DNA of 64,000 nt from Emydura subglobosa (Eukaryota; Chordata; Testudines; Chelidae). The position numbers and the translations under genes were made by a program. Numbering within the stretch: position 1 is the stretch's first letter; each line of letters begins with the position of its first letter. Location: assembly GCA_007922225.1 (NCBI GenBank), contig ML679970.1, forward strand, positions 19,766,290 to 19,830,289. The letters are read 5' to 3'. Below, piece after piece: positions 13,576 to 25,627 of this stretch. Below the pieces are notes generated by a model. The model searched no databases. It saw only the letters and a list, made by a program, of their open reading frames with translations, and was not told the DNA's origin.

Positions 13576-14938
13576 CTAATAGAGCTTCCCCATCCTTAAT
13601 TTCTACAAAGCCACAAGAGTCTGGCTTGAAAAATCCACTCCTCACCTCATCAGTGAGGAGCAGGAACCTTCCCCTGAGGCATGAGGGGCTGGATGCCTAG
13701 GCCACAGACTCCCACTGACTCCAAGCTTTCACTGAAAACCATTAAAAGTGTTTCTCGTTCCTGATAGAGAAGACAATCCTGTCGAGCAAGGCCCAATGCA
13801 GCCCTGTCCTCTTCCTGAGTCTGCAGACAGGCAGCTCCAGGGCCTGTTCTCTGCCCAGTCCTTTCCCAAGGCAGCAGGAGCGATTCACAAGGCTTTGGCT
13901 ATTACCGCTGCTGCTCTCTGGATCCCTGCGGGCAGCTGGGAAGCTACAAGAATTATGTGAGTTTTGCTTTGCCGTTCTTGCTTGGCAAAGATCTGAGGAC
14001 AGCCAGGCGTGAAGGCCTAGAGATTGAGTGTGGGAACCCAACCTAAGACACCTCAAAGAGGCCTGGTTTTCAAAGAGTGGGTGCTCAGTGCTTCTTGAAA
14101 ACAAGGCACTTAATTAAGGTGTGCACCAGAGTCACTTGGAAAATCTTGGCCTGGAGCTTTTCATGGGAGAGGAGAGGCTAAAGACAAGATGCATCAAAGG
14201 AGAATTGCTCCCCCCCGCCCCCAATATACCCTCTCTGCTCAAAACAGGCCTGGCAAGTTGATGGGGGAAGGGACAGGAAAGTGGGCATGCCACCAGACAT
14301 ACTACAGCAGCCAGGAGGTGGGGCAGAGATGCACATATACTGCACACGGCCCTGGCAGCAGCAGAGAGGCTGGGGAAAGGTAGGGTAGTGGATCCCCCAT
14401 CCCAACAGGGAGGAAGCTTCAGGGGAGGAACAAAAACACTTCCGTCTAGCAGTCTGGAAAAGGGAGGACGCTATATTTTTTGACACCCCCCTCGTCAGAG
14501 GCTGATATGGAAGATGGCACCCCCGAGGAGGCTCTGGGAACAGCAATTTGATAGGAACCTCAGCACCCTTGCCCATCCCAGCAGCCACAGGTCAGAGGGT
14601 GGACATCTCACCAGGGCACGAGTCCAGGCCTTTCTGATATGGCCTTGCTTGCCCTTCACATCAGCCTGTAGCTAGGCAGTGCCTGGTACATCCTTCAAGC
14701 CAATTTGCAAGTAAAGGAATAAAGCTGTTAAACCATCATGTGCCTGATAGAGAAGAAAAAGGGATTCCCAACACCACCTCCCACCTCTGCCCAGTCCACC
14801 GCGGAGACCAAGGAAGTTGCTGTGTACAACACTCCAGCCAGCAGAAATCCTCCCCCACTTCCCATTAACTGCCTCTAGGATCCCACAGCCTCTGTTATAA
14901 ATCATCTGCTTCCCTGAATTTTGGGCTCAGTCCTAATC

Positions 14939-15032
14939 CCACCACTGGGGCCAAATTCTGATCTCACTGACTGCAGGGTATATCTGGATTAACTCCACTG
15001 ACTGTAACGAGGGCAGGATCCAGCCCTTCAAG
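14939..15032. mobile_element. Palindromic MITE-like relic
   Basis: Starts near GGGGCCAAATTCTGATCTCA, has a core GGATTAACTCCACTGACTGT and ends GCAGGATCCAGCCC. This is the layout of the GGCCAAATTCTG...element class, here decayed on one arm. Confidence 0.4.
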
Positions 15033-16750
15033 GGACTCTGTTGCCCTCTGATTCCCCTCACTACCAGTACCCCCAGAGAAGCCATCCAAACTCCTAACCT
15101 GAAAAACATAAATTAAGATCCCAAAGCTCTTGGATCCCAATTAACCCCCTTCCAAAAGTTGTTCACATCTTAATCCTCCTCATCCGAGTGACAAGCCAGC
15201 TCCCTAAAGCCCCGAGCCTGCAGCAAGGAGGCAGCAGGGCACCTGCTCTGAAACCGCCGGTTCATTTCTCTCATCCGTACTTCAGGGGACTCCAGCAGAT
15301 TGGGGGCTATTGTAAGGTTAGGGTCAGCTGGCTGCTGAATGTCACGGCTGATCCCACCCCCCCAAGGAGTCAGGCGGCACCCAATGCTGGGTAACCAAGG
15401 GGCCACAGTGAGGGTTTAGCAGACGCCCCAGGGCAATGCTAATTTGCATAATGTGGCACAGATGGCAGACAGTTTCTAGCATGGAGAGGTAGCCTACAGG
15501 TCTACAAATCCCAGTATGTAGTGCTCCATCTCGATCCAACATGCACACTTGTGCAACTGTAGTAAGCAAGAGTGACGATTAAGGTTACAATTAATGGTGC
15601 ATTTTTTGTCCATGCCAAATAAGCTTATAGCTCTCGGTGCATGTTTCACATGCACACTAAGCATACATAAATCTGTGTATGCATTTGGCACGTGCATATA
15701 AGCATGCAGTCGGAGATGTATGTCTACATGTGCAAATTAAGTGCATGACTGAGCACAGTTTTGCAACTGCACTTGTGGCTTTTTGCTCATCAGGCCCTTA
15801 ATATCCCACTTTGCAGGGGTATGAGACAGTCCCAAGGAAACCATGATTGTCCAGTGAAAGGCAGGAGCGGGTAAAGGGTCAGCAACTGCCTGGCAGGAGT
15901 CAGCACTTAGGAATCAAAGCTCCTTTGCCTTGCACAGAGCAGATTTGCTCTGGAAACCACCAAAAAGAACAAACACAAAAAGATCAACTCTCAGTGCCAC
16001 TTCCCTGGTTCTAAAAATCCAGTAAATCACAAGGTAAAAACCACAGGTCTCAGAAAGGCTAAAGCACAGCAGAGACTGGGGAGAACTAAGAGGAAGTGGC
16101 TTGCATCCAAAACTGGCAGTATTCGGGAAGATCATCCCCCAGTTACACATGCTGGCAATGGCAAAAATTCCCCAGACAACACACAGCAACCCCATGACTG
16201 TGGAGAGCAAACAGCACGAGGTTCCTTGCATAACATCACAGAGACTGGGCTTTCCAAAGATAGCCATGTGCCTGGTGACACAGCAAGGAAACTACCAAGC
16301 AGGGCCGACTTGTTTGGGATTTCAATGGTTTGGCCTGCCTCATGCAAAGTCCAATTCCTGCTGGACATCAGACCTATACAGCTCTGCCGATGCTCCTCCC
16401 TCCTGACCATAATACATCCTGTTTATCTAGTTGTGGGCTCCCCATCACACCGCTGTGCCAAGGGTCCTAAATCCTGACCTTCAACCACCCTTGCTAGCGC
16501 AGTCCTCTGTGCCCTGTTGGTACAAGTCACCTCCTACCGTCGCGGTATCACCATCATCATCACTTATTCCCAAACCTGACTGTCCTGCCATCCGCTGCCA
16601 GTCACTCCCCTCCCCACCTGCCCTAGGGCTCAGTGCCATTCAAGCCAGAGCCTGTTCTGGGAGGCAGACCGGGTTCCTTGTCTGTCAGTGGGAGGGAATG
16701 ATTGCGAGTGCGACTGAGACAATCCTCCTGCCTGTGCGGAGTCCAGAAGA

Positions 16751-16792
16751 GGGGGCAAAGGGTGAAGGGAGGCGAGGGGGGACAGGATGGGG
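16751..16792 (+). other. G-quadruplex motif
   Basis: G-tracts of 5, 3, 3, 6 and 4 with loops of 4-7 nt; less stable than the motif at 34115. Confidence 0.45.
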
Positions 16793-19700
16793 AAGCGCAG
16801 GTCAGGGAAGAGGCTACAGCTGCAACAGCAACAGGTGCTGATCAGCAGCCCAGCCTCTGAGAGGCAACTGTTTGCCGCATGTCTAGGAAGCCCCTGCAAG
16901 CAAGCCAGCCCGCCCGCATGACCCTTTCCTGGGACAAAGGAGAGTTCTGTCTGCAGGCGACAGTCTGGGCAAGTGCTTGGAGCTGCCATCCAGGGAATGT
17001 GCAGACAGAGCAGTGCCTCTCCCCACCCTCACCCCCCAATTCCAGACTGCAAAATCAGCACCCTCTTTAACCCAGCATCGGCTGCAGGGCTCCTGGAACT
17101 GATAGCAGAAGCATCCGTCTGTCCCAGCGAGTTCTTGGGTTGCTCAGACCCAACTTGGCTAGCTGAGTTGTGGGCAGGGAGCAGGATGTTCACAAGCAGG
17201 CAAGGGGCTTTCCAAGGTACAGAGAAGTCCCACAGGCACCAGCACATCTGTGATCTTGGGGACTTCCACTGCACACTCGTGTTATTGTGGGTCTAACCCA
17301 ACGCGCTGTGCCGGGGGTTGGGGGAAGTGTTATTCACAAATGCAACCACATCACCGCTTCACCCTCAGCAGCAGCAGTTGGCTGCCGAGTGGGTGCTCGC
17401 CACAACAGCGACACACAATTGCAAGGAGGTTCAGGGTGGTGACTGCCTGACCTGGACCCAGGGACTCAAGCTACCATCTATGCCAGCTGGATGGGAAAGA
17501 CACGTCCGCACCACGCCTCATCAAATGCCCTAGGGGGCAGCCCAGCAATTTTGTGGCAGCAGACACTGACCCCCAGCCACCCGAGACACTGGCTCCCCCA
17601 TTTCTAGAGCGCTTGCTGGGAAAGCCGCCAGCGTTTGCGGACGGGCTCGCAGTCCCCTCACATCCCCTCGTGTGGGGAAAGCCTGGACTCACCGGGGACA
17701 GGATCCCAGGAGCTCTCCAACCAGATCCCCGTGCTGAGACATTACAGGGCTGAGGGGACAGCTGGGGATGGAACTGCTGGGCTGGCAGACGAGGCCACCT
17801 GCCAAGCACGCAGCGGAAGGAGGCAGGCAGCATGGCTTAGCCTTGGCACTTCTCTCCTGCAAAGACAGCCGAGGTTCTGCCTCCTGCAGGAGGGGAGAGA
17901 AACCCAAGAGGGGAAGGGGATTATCCAGCGGCACGGTGCCAAACGTAGCTCCTTGCCGGGGTGACAAGGGAACACTGGCGCGAGCTCTGGGCTCCTGAGA
18001 TGGGCAGGTGCTGGGCAAGCTTGCAGTCATGCTGATGCCCCTCGTTCCCCCCCAGCAGCCCCCTGCTCCCCAGTTCTGGCCTCCCCAGCAGCTCTGCAAG
18101 TGCCCCTCAATTGTGCCAGGCAGCCTCCCTGCTATCCTGAGCAGACTGACCCTGCCTGGCTAAGGGCCTGATCCTGTGAGGAACTCAGTGAGAACTGAGG
18201 AGGAAGCTCAGCACACTGCAGCGAAGAGAGGCAAGCTGAGCTGTGCCCTGGCACACACTCCCCTCCTCACTGCCAACCCAAAACACAGATGCAACACCCT
18301 CTGGACAGCAACATCACGGTCATGTGCTGCTCCATAATGCCCCTTGGCCAAAGCACACCAGCACCGGGAAGTTGGACAGCACTGGAGGACGACTATGGTT
18401 AAGAACCACTAACCTACCACTTCCGGACTGAGTAGCAGGCGGATGTAGAAAGGGGTGGCAAGCACCAATGATAGCAGTCTAGTTTAATTCTCTCAGGCTT
18501 CCCAACGATACAGTCAACCTCAAGCAAGGGCCAATATGCAACCCCCACAGGGCTGTGGCATGAAAATCCAGAGCTCTAAACAGCAGGAGGTCAGAGGAAA
18601 ACTGCACCACCCACATGCCAGTGTTTCCCTCATCCCATGCCCTCCCACTCCACCTACTAGCAGCCTAATTCCCGGTGTGGCTCCCAGAGTGCCCTCTCCA
18701 CCGGCCAGCATGGGTTGTAGTCACCTACGTAAGGCTTCTTCGCTCACCCTTCAAAGACCCTACGGGGAGGCGAGCACGCCCCCTGCACCGCTCTCCCTCT
18801 CACACAATGAGCCAAATCTTTCACAACTCAGCCTCCAGAAAAAGGACCGCATGAGACTCATGTCAGCCAGCGCTGCTCCAACTCCCGGGCGCTAGAGGGA
18901 TTCTCTTCCTGCAGCAGCAGCAGACAGCCAGCGGCAGGGTCTGGTTACACCGGGCTCCCCAGGAAGATCAGGTAACTGCTGAGGCAGCATTTTCCCCATT
19001 CTCCAGGTCCAGCCAGACGGCCCCTGCTGAAGGAAGCTGAGCTCTCCCCGCCACACACCCCAATGCTCCAAGGTTAGAGTAGGGGACACCGCCCCTCCCT
19101 GCCTCCTCACACCAGCCTTCAGCACATGAATCTTGAAGGTGCCATGACTGAAAAAAGATCCATCCATCCCTCCCCCACGAGAGGGACCCCCTCAAATCAT
19201 CCCAGCCCTCTGCTTGCTCTCCCCCTTACCTTTCTGGCTGCCCCAGACTGGCTCGGTAGGGCGGGCTTTCAGAGCCAGCTGAAGCCCAGGTTTTATTGTT
19301 GTTATATCAACATATGTGTGGATTTTGCTCTGGTGAAGGATGCTGGATTGGCAGCTCTGGAGATTGAGGGCATCTAGCCAAAGAACAAGTCGCTTGCATC
19401 CTGAAGCACACAATAATCCAAGCACTACTGGAAAAAGCATTACTCCACACCAGAGACCTCACATACCACCACTTCCTGTCTAACAGCCCCTTCTCAGCAA
19501 CCCACAAGCTGGCAAAACATGGTCTCCAAAGTCTCCTGTCAATCCCACAGAGTCAGAGCAAGGGACGCCCCGAGCACATGCTGTTCTGGTGACCAACCTC
19601 CCACATCCGGTGACAAGGGAAGTCCAGCCATGCTTCTCTTGCTGGACCCCTTCATGTCATCTGAGCTCCTCCATCACCAAACACTCCCGCAGCTGGGGAA

Positions 19701-20444
19701 TGGAAATACCCTGAAATGCCTTGGGTCCTTCCTCCAGGACAGCACCCAAAGACACATCATGAGCAACTGCCCCTCCATCTCCAAAGCCCCATGAAGCTTG
19801 CCCCCTCTCCCTTATTACTCAACACCCATACAGACCCAGGGAAGAGCTGGAGAGATGACACAGGCCAAAGTGTCAGCAATACACAAACAACACCCAGCTC
19901 TATGGTCAATTCCCATCACACGCAAACAGCATGAGCTCCCGGCTGCAGCAGGGACATGGGTGACCAAGGAGGCTGTTTTATGAGCACAGGAGCTGGGACT
20001 CCCCATGGGGAGGATCTGGACTGCAAAACCTGCTCCCCTGCAGGGTAAGAGTGAGCATGGACCTCACTGCTTTCACAACTAAAGGCAACATTCCCTCCTT
20101 CTGCTTTGCCGGCCTGCTAGAATTTTTTTTTCACGTTGTAACCACACCCTCGCCCATCTCTTACCAAAGACAGAACTTCCTCCTCCTCTGGGGAAGAGAA
20201 GAAAGGAGACAGAGAACGAGAATGCGCATGTGCTCCTGCCCTTTTAAAAACACTGCAAGGTGCTCTGATGCAATGGTGATGGGCCCTAGAGGAGAGTGTA
20301 GGTAAAACCATCCCCATGGTGTCCCAACAGCGTGCCCTTGGCTTGCCCATAGAACGGGAGGGCAGTCCCGTCCTTGGCCTCTCTAAGGAGCAGGCCCACA
20401 AGTGATACGGACACTTGCGAACGGGAGTGAGAACCACTTCATTC

Positions 20445-20464
20445 ATCTATCTATCTATCTATCT
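20445..20464. repeat. (ATCT)5 microsatellite
   Basis: Five exact ATCT units, followed by CTCCTC repeats and a C run. Confidence 0.95.
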
Positions 20465-20614
20465 CTCCTCCTCCTCCCCCCCCACTTTATTTCCTTAATC
20501 CCCAAGAACCAGAGCCCACCCCCCCCCCCCGGGCCTTGGAGCAGCAGGGGCTCTGATACCATGGCCGCAGACAGGCAGACTGAACCAAATGGAAAGGAAG
20601 GAGAGACTCTACCT

Positions 20615-20785
20615 GAGTGGTTCTCAACCCAAGGCCATGGGCCACTTGCGGCACAATCAGCACACAGCTGTGGCCCACGTGACATCCTCAGAGCCATACA
20701 GATAGTACATATATAGCGTGGATGCGGCCCACACAGCAGAAAGCTGAGTATGCAGCCAACATGGTATATAGGTTGAGAACCACTG
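20615..20785. mobile_element. 171-bp non-autonomous hAT-type transposon (MITE)
   Basis: The ends are a 15-bp inverted repeat, GAGTGGTTCTCAACC at the left and GGTTGAGAACCACTG at the right, identical except for the first base. The CAGTGGTTCTCAACC terminus is typical of hAT-Charlie-like elements of vertebrates. It is flanked by an 8-bp target-site duplication with one mismatch (CTCTACCT at 20607-20614, CTCTACAT at 20786-20793). It has no coding capacity. Confidence 0.85.
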
Positions 20786-21492
20786 CTCTACATGGACATA
20801 AGCCACTCTTGCGGGTCTGACGTTCCAAAATCATCTCAGGGCTCAGCAGAACCTGGGGCACCACCTAGACCCAGCCCTGCAGCCTCTATTATCCAGGGGG
20901 GCTCCTTTGATAGGCCCTCTCTCTAGCTACCCACACAGCAGGGCCACAGAGGTTGCAGGAAGAGGGGAAGGGAAAAATGTAGATTAAGATGCAGGAATGG
21001 AAACAGAGGAAGAACAGGTGAGACCTGGCATCTCAAGGAGAAATTTGCCAGATAAATAGCAATCATCAGGTTCCAGGGATAAATAACTAGATGTATAACA
21101 CTGTCTCAGTGGCTTCATGAATCCACCTCCCACACTTCCTCCCCTCCCTCTGCACCACACTGGCACAGACCTATTTAAAACCTGCAATTTGGAATTCAAT
21201 AGCAGGAGAAGCTGGTGGAAATGTGACACCAGTCACTCCAGCTCCCTTATGGATCAGGAAGGGAGGACAAGCTGCCACCATAGCAGGCAGTAATGCAGAA
21301 GTCTGCCCAAGCCGTTCGGTGCCTCTCACAATCCATGCCGACTCAGAGGCCGCCAGCGACCCCGATGTCTCCTCTGATGGAGATGATGATGCCAAGGCGG
21401 AAGGAAACTGAAGGAGAGAAAAGGAAATTGAGACTTTGGAGCAGATGAAGAAAGCCAAGGGTTTTGGGAAGCCTCACTCACTGAGCATCCTA

Positions 21493-21712
21493 CAAGAAGT
21501 GTGGTCTAGCTGTAGGGGCGAGGGACAAACCGCAAGGACTCCAAGGTTCTAGTCCTGGATCTGGCACCGGCTCACTGTGCAACTTTGGGCATGGCCCTGC
21601 CCTGCGCCTCAGTTTCTCCACCTGTAAAGTGGAGATAAGGACACTGACCCAACCCAGCAGAGCTTTGTGAGGTGCCTTCATTCATCAGTGTTTGTGAAAT
21701 GCCTTGAGATTC
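21493..21712 (+). repeat. MIR/CORE-type SINE
   Basis: GTGGTCTAGCTGTAGGGGCG, then TTCTAGTCCTGGATCTGGC, TGTGCAACTTTGGGCA, CCTCAGTTTCTCCACCTGTA, AAGTGGAGATAAGGACACTG and TTTGTGAAATGCCTTGAGAT. The full element from the tRNA-like head to the tail is recognisable. Confidence 0.8.
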
Positions 21713-22830
21713 CCTGACAGAAGGAACTGCAGACAGTGGGCTGGATTCAGATCTGGTGGAGACAGGTGCACTTCCACTGGAGTGCAGGCAGCTACCCCAT
21801 TGACAGCAGGACTTGAATTTGGTCCAATGTGTGCAGAGGGTCAGTCCCTTCCCCTCCCCAGTACTGCAGGCTTCTACCTTCAATTCCAAACCATGGGCAC
21901 AAGCCCAAAGCTGCCTCCTGGCCTCTCTCCCTGCACCAGCAGGGGTCACAGCTCTTCCACACGGGCCCCTTTTTTTCCTTGGGTTTATTCTGTACCCGGG
22001 GTTCATGAGAGATGCCATCAGACCAGGGATGGGGAAGGATCCCAGATAGAGCAGGAGGGGTAGATGCGTGGGGCTACCTATGGCTGTATCCCAAACGGGG
22101 GCGAACGCTGCCAGTTGATGCTTCCCAGAAGAATGAGATCATGGGGGAAAAAGATGCTAAGAAACCAATCCCCCAGACATACACACTCCCCTCTTTGCCT
22201 TCAGCCGTCCCGTCTCCGTGGGCCTCTCCCCACTCCAACCCAGAAGCCAGTTTCACACTCATCGTAATTTCAAATCCCAGAACTGATTGGCAAAGGGGTC
22301 TCGAATCCAGCACCCTGGTTTCTGTCCTGCCACCAGCTAGCACAGGAGGGTGGGGTCAGAGACGTGGGTGCTGGATTTGGTGCTGGGCTTTGGCAGTCAG
22401 CAGAGATGGCAGAGATCTTGCTGAGCTCAGCACAGCACGTGCATTCATGACGCCATGATGGCTAGGACCCCTTGGGGCTATTCAGCTCCACTGGAACCAA
22501 GCCAAGAAGGCCGGAGAGAGGGCTGTGCACGCAGCTTTGTCTAAGCCCCTCTCACACACAGATGGCTCCCCTCTGCCAGCACTGGCCCCGTGCAGGCTGA
22601 CACCAGCATAATGACTTAACCACGCTCAGTCCTAAGCTGGCCTTAAGCCAATCACTGCATTCCCGACCCAGTGAATCAGAAATCAACCCCTCAGCAAAAG
22701 TCTGCTTCTTCCTTCTGTAGGGCTGAAGGGATTTGCGCCATACACACCAGAATGGAAACAGCTGATCAGACTAGCAGCCCAGAGGAAACCTGCACAGGCC
22801 AAATTCAACATACTGTACACAGGCAGATAG

Positions 22831-23050
22831 AGAGGCAGCAGGGTCTAGTGGCTACAGCAAGGGATCAGGGGCCAGGAACTCTGCTTCTGGCTCTGCCACT
22901 GGCCTGCTAAATGGGCTTGGCAAGTCACTGCATCTGGCTTTGCCTCAGTTTCCCTGTCAGTAAAATGGGGAATGCATTGGGATACAGACCCATCTCCTGA
23001 TATGGTGGGGCTAGAGGAATAACTAGTTCATGTTTGTACAGCACACTGGG
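22831..23050 (+). repeat. MIR/CORE-type SINE
   Basis: The order is GGGTCTAGTGGCTACAGCAA, GCTTCTGGCTCTGCCACTGG, GGCAAGTCACTGC, TCAGTTTCCCTGTCAGTAAA and ATGGGGAAT. These are the successive hallmarks of a tRNA-derived MIR/CORE SINE in sense orientation. Confidence 0.8.
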
Positions 23051-23659
23051 AGTCCATACCCCTAGATAAAAACACCCAACCTTCCTTGTGTATTCCTGGT
23101 GTAATGTCCCTACTATCCTGAAAACCCTTCGTCTGACACTTCCGCACCTCACCGAAGGCGGGAGGGCCTGCAGACTCCTCTAATTTATTCCCATTAACTT
23201 GGCTATATAAACACTGATCCCCAAGAGACCCTGTGGTCTGCCTATCACATTGCCAATTCCTGCAAGGAAACTGCTGCTGATGGCTTCAGGCCTTTCAAGG
23301 TGACTACTGCATGGCCCAATGCCAATGACCCCTCCCCGCCCTGATGGTGAATGCAGCGCTCCCACCCCGCCACCGCATCATGCCTCCAAGGAGCTACCTT
23401 TGCTTCTACATACAAGTGTCATTTTAGAAAAGGAGGAATTTTAGCTTAGAAACAAAGACACCAAAAGGAGTCCAAACTGAAGCCACTGCTCCCCATGGCT
23501 AGGTAGTAGGTAGGCCCAAAGGGCTGCGTCTCCAGGCTCTGGAAGAACGAACACCAGGGCAGGGTGCCCTAGCTGAGTCCTGCAATTTATGCCTCCAGCG
23601 GAATTGTAGCAGGACCCTCAACATGACTTTGTCTGGTGGAGGATGCAGTTAATGTGCAC

Positions 23660-23722
23660 TGTGTTTACACAGGGCATATACAGCTATAATTATAGGAATG
23701 CTGCTATGATAACAGGAAATCC
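23660..23722. promoter_or_regulatory. Forkhead, GATA and ETS motif cluster (candidate enhancer)
   Basis: TGTTTACA at 23662-23669, and TGATAACAGGAAAT at 23707-23720, in which GATA (TGATAA) and ETS (CAGGAAAT) sites abut. Surroundings are AT-rich (CTATAATTATAGGAATG). About 1.3 kb downstream of the second coding exon in the gene direction. Confidence 0.35.
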
Positions 23723-24669
23723 ATGCCCCGTGGAGATGCAGCAAGAGGCACGCAGTTATTTGCTAATTGCCACCAACAAGAAGCCTTTTGTGTAGCTGGG
23801 GAAGATAGGTCTCCCCCACATCTTGCCCACAGATGGCTTAGGTCAGCCAGGCTGGGTGCGCTGCAGCCCCCAAGACAGCTCCCCTTCTACAGAAGCTTAT
23901 CAAATTCCTTCAGCTCCCGCTAGTGGAGCAGCACCATCCCTTTCCCGGCTTTCCCAAGGCAGGAGCTGCAGCAGGGCCTAGCATAACACAGGGATGGGAG
24001 CTTGATGTTAGCAATGCAGGCAGAGAAGAGGGGAAGCAACCTCACCATTCTATACTCGCTGTCTAAGAAACCTCTCTCTCACACTCACACACACCCACCC
24101 ATCCCCGGGGCCACATCACCCAGTCGAATGGGACAGGGATGAGGCTCAGCACAGGTGCTATGGTGAGACAAAAGCTCATCCCCTGCTCATCTTCTGAGTG
24201 CGCCAACCTAGTCCAAAGGCTATTTATCCTGGAGGACTGACCCTGCCTGGAGGACTTTTCCTCTCCATTACATCTTATTTAAACCACTTTGGGCCAAATT
24301 CAGGACTTAAGGCCAACAGTGATGAGGAATTTCTGAACCCAGGAAGTGCCAAGAGAAGGAGCTTCATCTTGCCCAAGAAATCCCAGCTCACCCAAGCCAG
24401 TGCTGCCACGTGGCAAGGGGGCAGAGACCAACGAAGCACCACAGATATGGAGCCACCAGTGTACACCAAATCCGGGCCCAGCCCCTTTCGGGTCAGTGGC
24501 AAAGCAATCTAGTGACAACAGCACGCAGGGTCTGGAGGGACACCGCCAGCATTGCGATACCAGGCTATGCTGAGAACCCAACACGCCAACCCTCGGAGAG
24601 ACTGTGCAAAGGGCACTCCCGCTGCTGACGGGGGCTTGAATGGAGGGCGCCGGGAGCTTCCCCATGTTA

Positions 24670-24718
24670 TAATCTTGCCATAAACAGTTGCTTTAATAAA
24701 TATGCCTGGTAAACAAGA
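24670..24718. promoter_or_regulatory. Two forkhead motifs close to the second coding exon
   Basis: ATAAACA (24680-24686) and GTAAACAA (24709-24716) flank TTTAATAAATATGCC. The block lies about 150 nt into the intron on the donor side of the exon. Confidence 0.25.
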
Positions 24719-24867
24719 GCAAAGGAAACTGTCCCTTGCCGATGCTGCCACTCCCCACCCTGGATACACCGTTCACGCCTCAAAAAACAGCATTGAAATC
24801 CTGCCTCTGTTCCAAGGAGCTAGCCAGCCAACCAGCCTCCTCAACACCGGCCCGGCAGGCTGCCTAC

Positions 24868-25050
24868 CTTTTTGATCCTGCCGCTCCGCGTGCCGGCAAA
24901 GACAACCGTGTGTCCCCGGTAGTCGTAGGCAGCCACCGAGGTCATGCCATCCTCCTTATCCACAAAGAGCGCTGTCCCCTCGATGGTCACTGTCCCACCC
25001 AGCGGCTGGTTAAAATCCTGGCCACAGAAATAGTCATCGATCTGCAGAGG
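24868..25050 (-). CDS. PLXNA1: Plexin-A1, second coding exon (sema domain continued)
   Basis: This exon is too short to appear as a long open frame and was found by translating the minus strand between splice sites. It is 183 nt, 61 codons, phase 0 at both ends, continuing residues 392-452. It starts [20 protein letters not shown] and ends near [13 protein letters not shown], the plexin-A1 segment that directly follows GCINS in the family. The acceptor is a long pyrimidine tract ending CTTTGACAG; the donor is AAG followed by GTAGGC. Residue 398 is Tyr where I recall Asp or Asn in plexin-A proteins. The segment forms late blades of the sema propeller and includes one cysteine (C400). The distance to the preceding exon is 19,668 nt. 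The following exon was not found between here and position 1. Confidence 0.93.
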
Positions 25051-25078
25051 CTGTCAAAGAAGAATGAGAGAGATGAGC
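25051..25078 (-). promoter_or_regulatory. Splice acceptor and pyrimidine tract of second coding exon
   Basis: The minus strand reads as a long C/T tract (CATCTCTCTCATTCTTCTTT) ending in GACAG directly before the exon. It is a strong acceptor and is in phase 0 with the upstream donor. Confidence 0.9.
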
Positions 25079-25607
25079 CATTTGTCAATACATCGACACT
25101 GCTTAAACTGCTGTGTGCAAGGGGGGGGATGAGCTGCTGAGAGGAATAATGAGAGCCCCTCTCAGCTACCACTACCCCAGATCCAGAGCAGCCCAGGAGG
25201 GCGGGGGAAACCCCATCGCCTAGGGGCATAATGAGGGGTCAGGGCAGCAACAAAGGGCTTGCCTCTGATTGCTTCGAGGCTGCTAATTAGGCATGGGGAT
25301 AAGGAGGAGCTCTGCTTCCCCTCCCTCTCCTAGGGATTGTTTCTGGGCAAGGCAGGGAGGGTGCTAGGGTCTCAGAAGCAGTCGGAAGCTCTCACAGTAA
25401 ACTGGTACCAGACATACCCAGATGCTCGTTAACTCCAGTTATGACCAGGCACGGATTCACTGATCAGCCCTGGGGCACCAGAAAACCAGAGAGGTGGGAA
25501 CCTCAGAGTCTGCAGAGAGGCCTAGAGTGCTAGGTGGTGCGGGTAGGCTCTGCTCTCTGAGAGGGACCCCCATCAGCCTAGGGCACAGGGGGGAGAACTG
25601 AAGGAGC

Positions 25608-25627
25608 AAAAAAAAAAAAAAAAAAAA
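25608..25627. repeat. A20 homopolymer
   Basis: Twenty consecutive A. No retroposon body is recognisable to its left, so it is listed as a simple repeat. Confidence 0.9.

Larger units (their letters stand above)
1..24867 (-). other. PLXNA1: PLXNA1 intron downstream of the second coding exon (continues off the left edge)
   Basis: I looked for the next plexin-A1 exon (the segment after RSGRIKK) and did not see it, so this intron is at least 24.8 kb. Named content: an AT-rich motif block at 795-945, CR1-like relics near 1.9, 6.3 and 13.2 kb, a small inverted-repeat element at 4220-4423, a SINE relic at 13.4 kb, an oestrogen-response-type palindrome at 12409-12423, a 171-bp hAT element at 20615-20785, SINEs at 21.5 and 22.8 kb, and forkhead, ETS and GATA motifs near 23.66-23.72 and 24.68-24.72 kb. 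The stretches 2.2-4.2, 6.9-12.4 and 15.0-20.4 kb are GC-rich with short G or C runs and nothing else recognisable. Confidence 0.8.

Noticed and set aside
16740..16760. Possible CTCF site at CCAGAAGAGGGGGCA
   Set aside because: Spacing and several key bases differ from the consensus.
20445..20535. Possible CRISPR-like or satellite array
   Set aside because: It is a plain ATCT microsatellite followed by C-rich low-complexity sequence, without spaced repeats.
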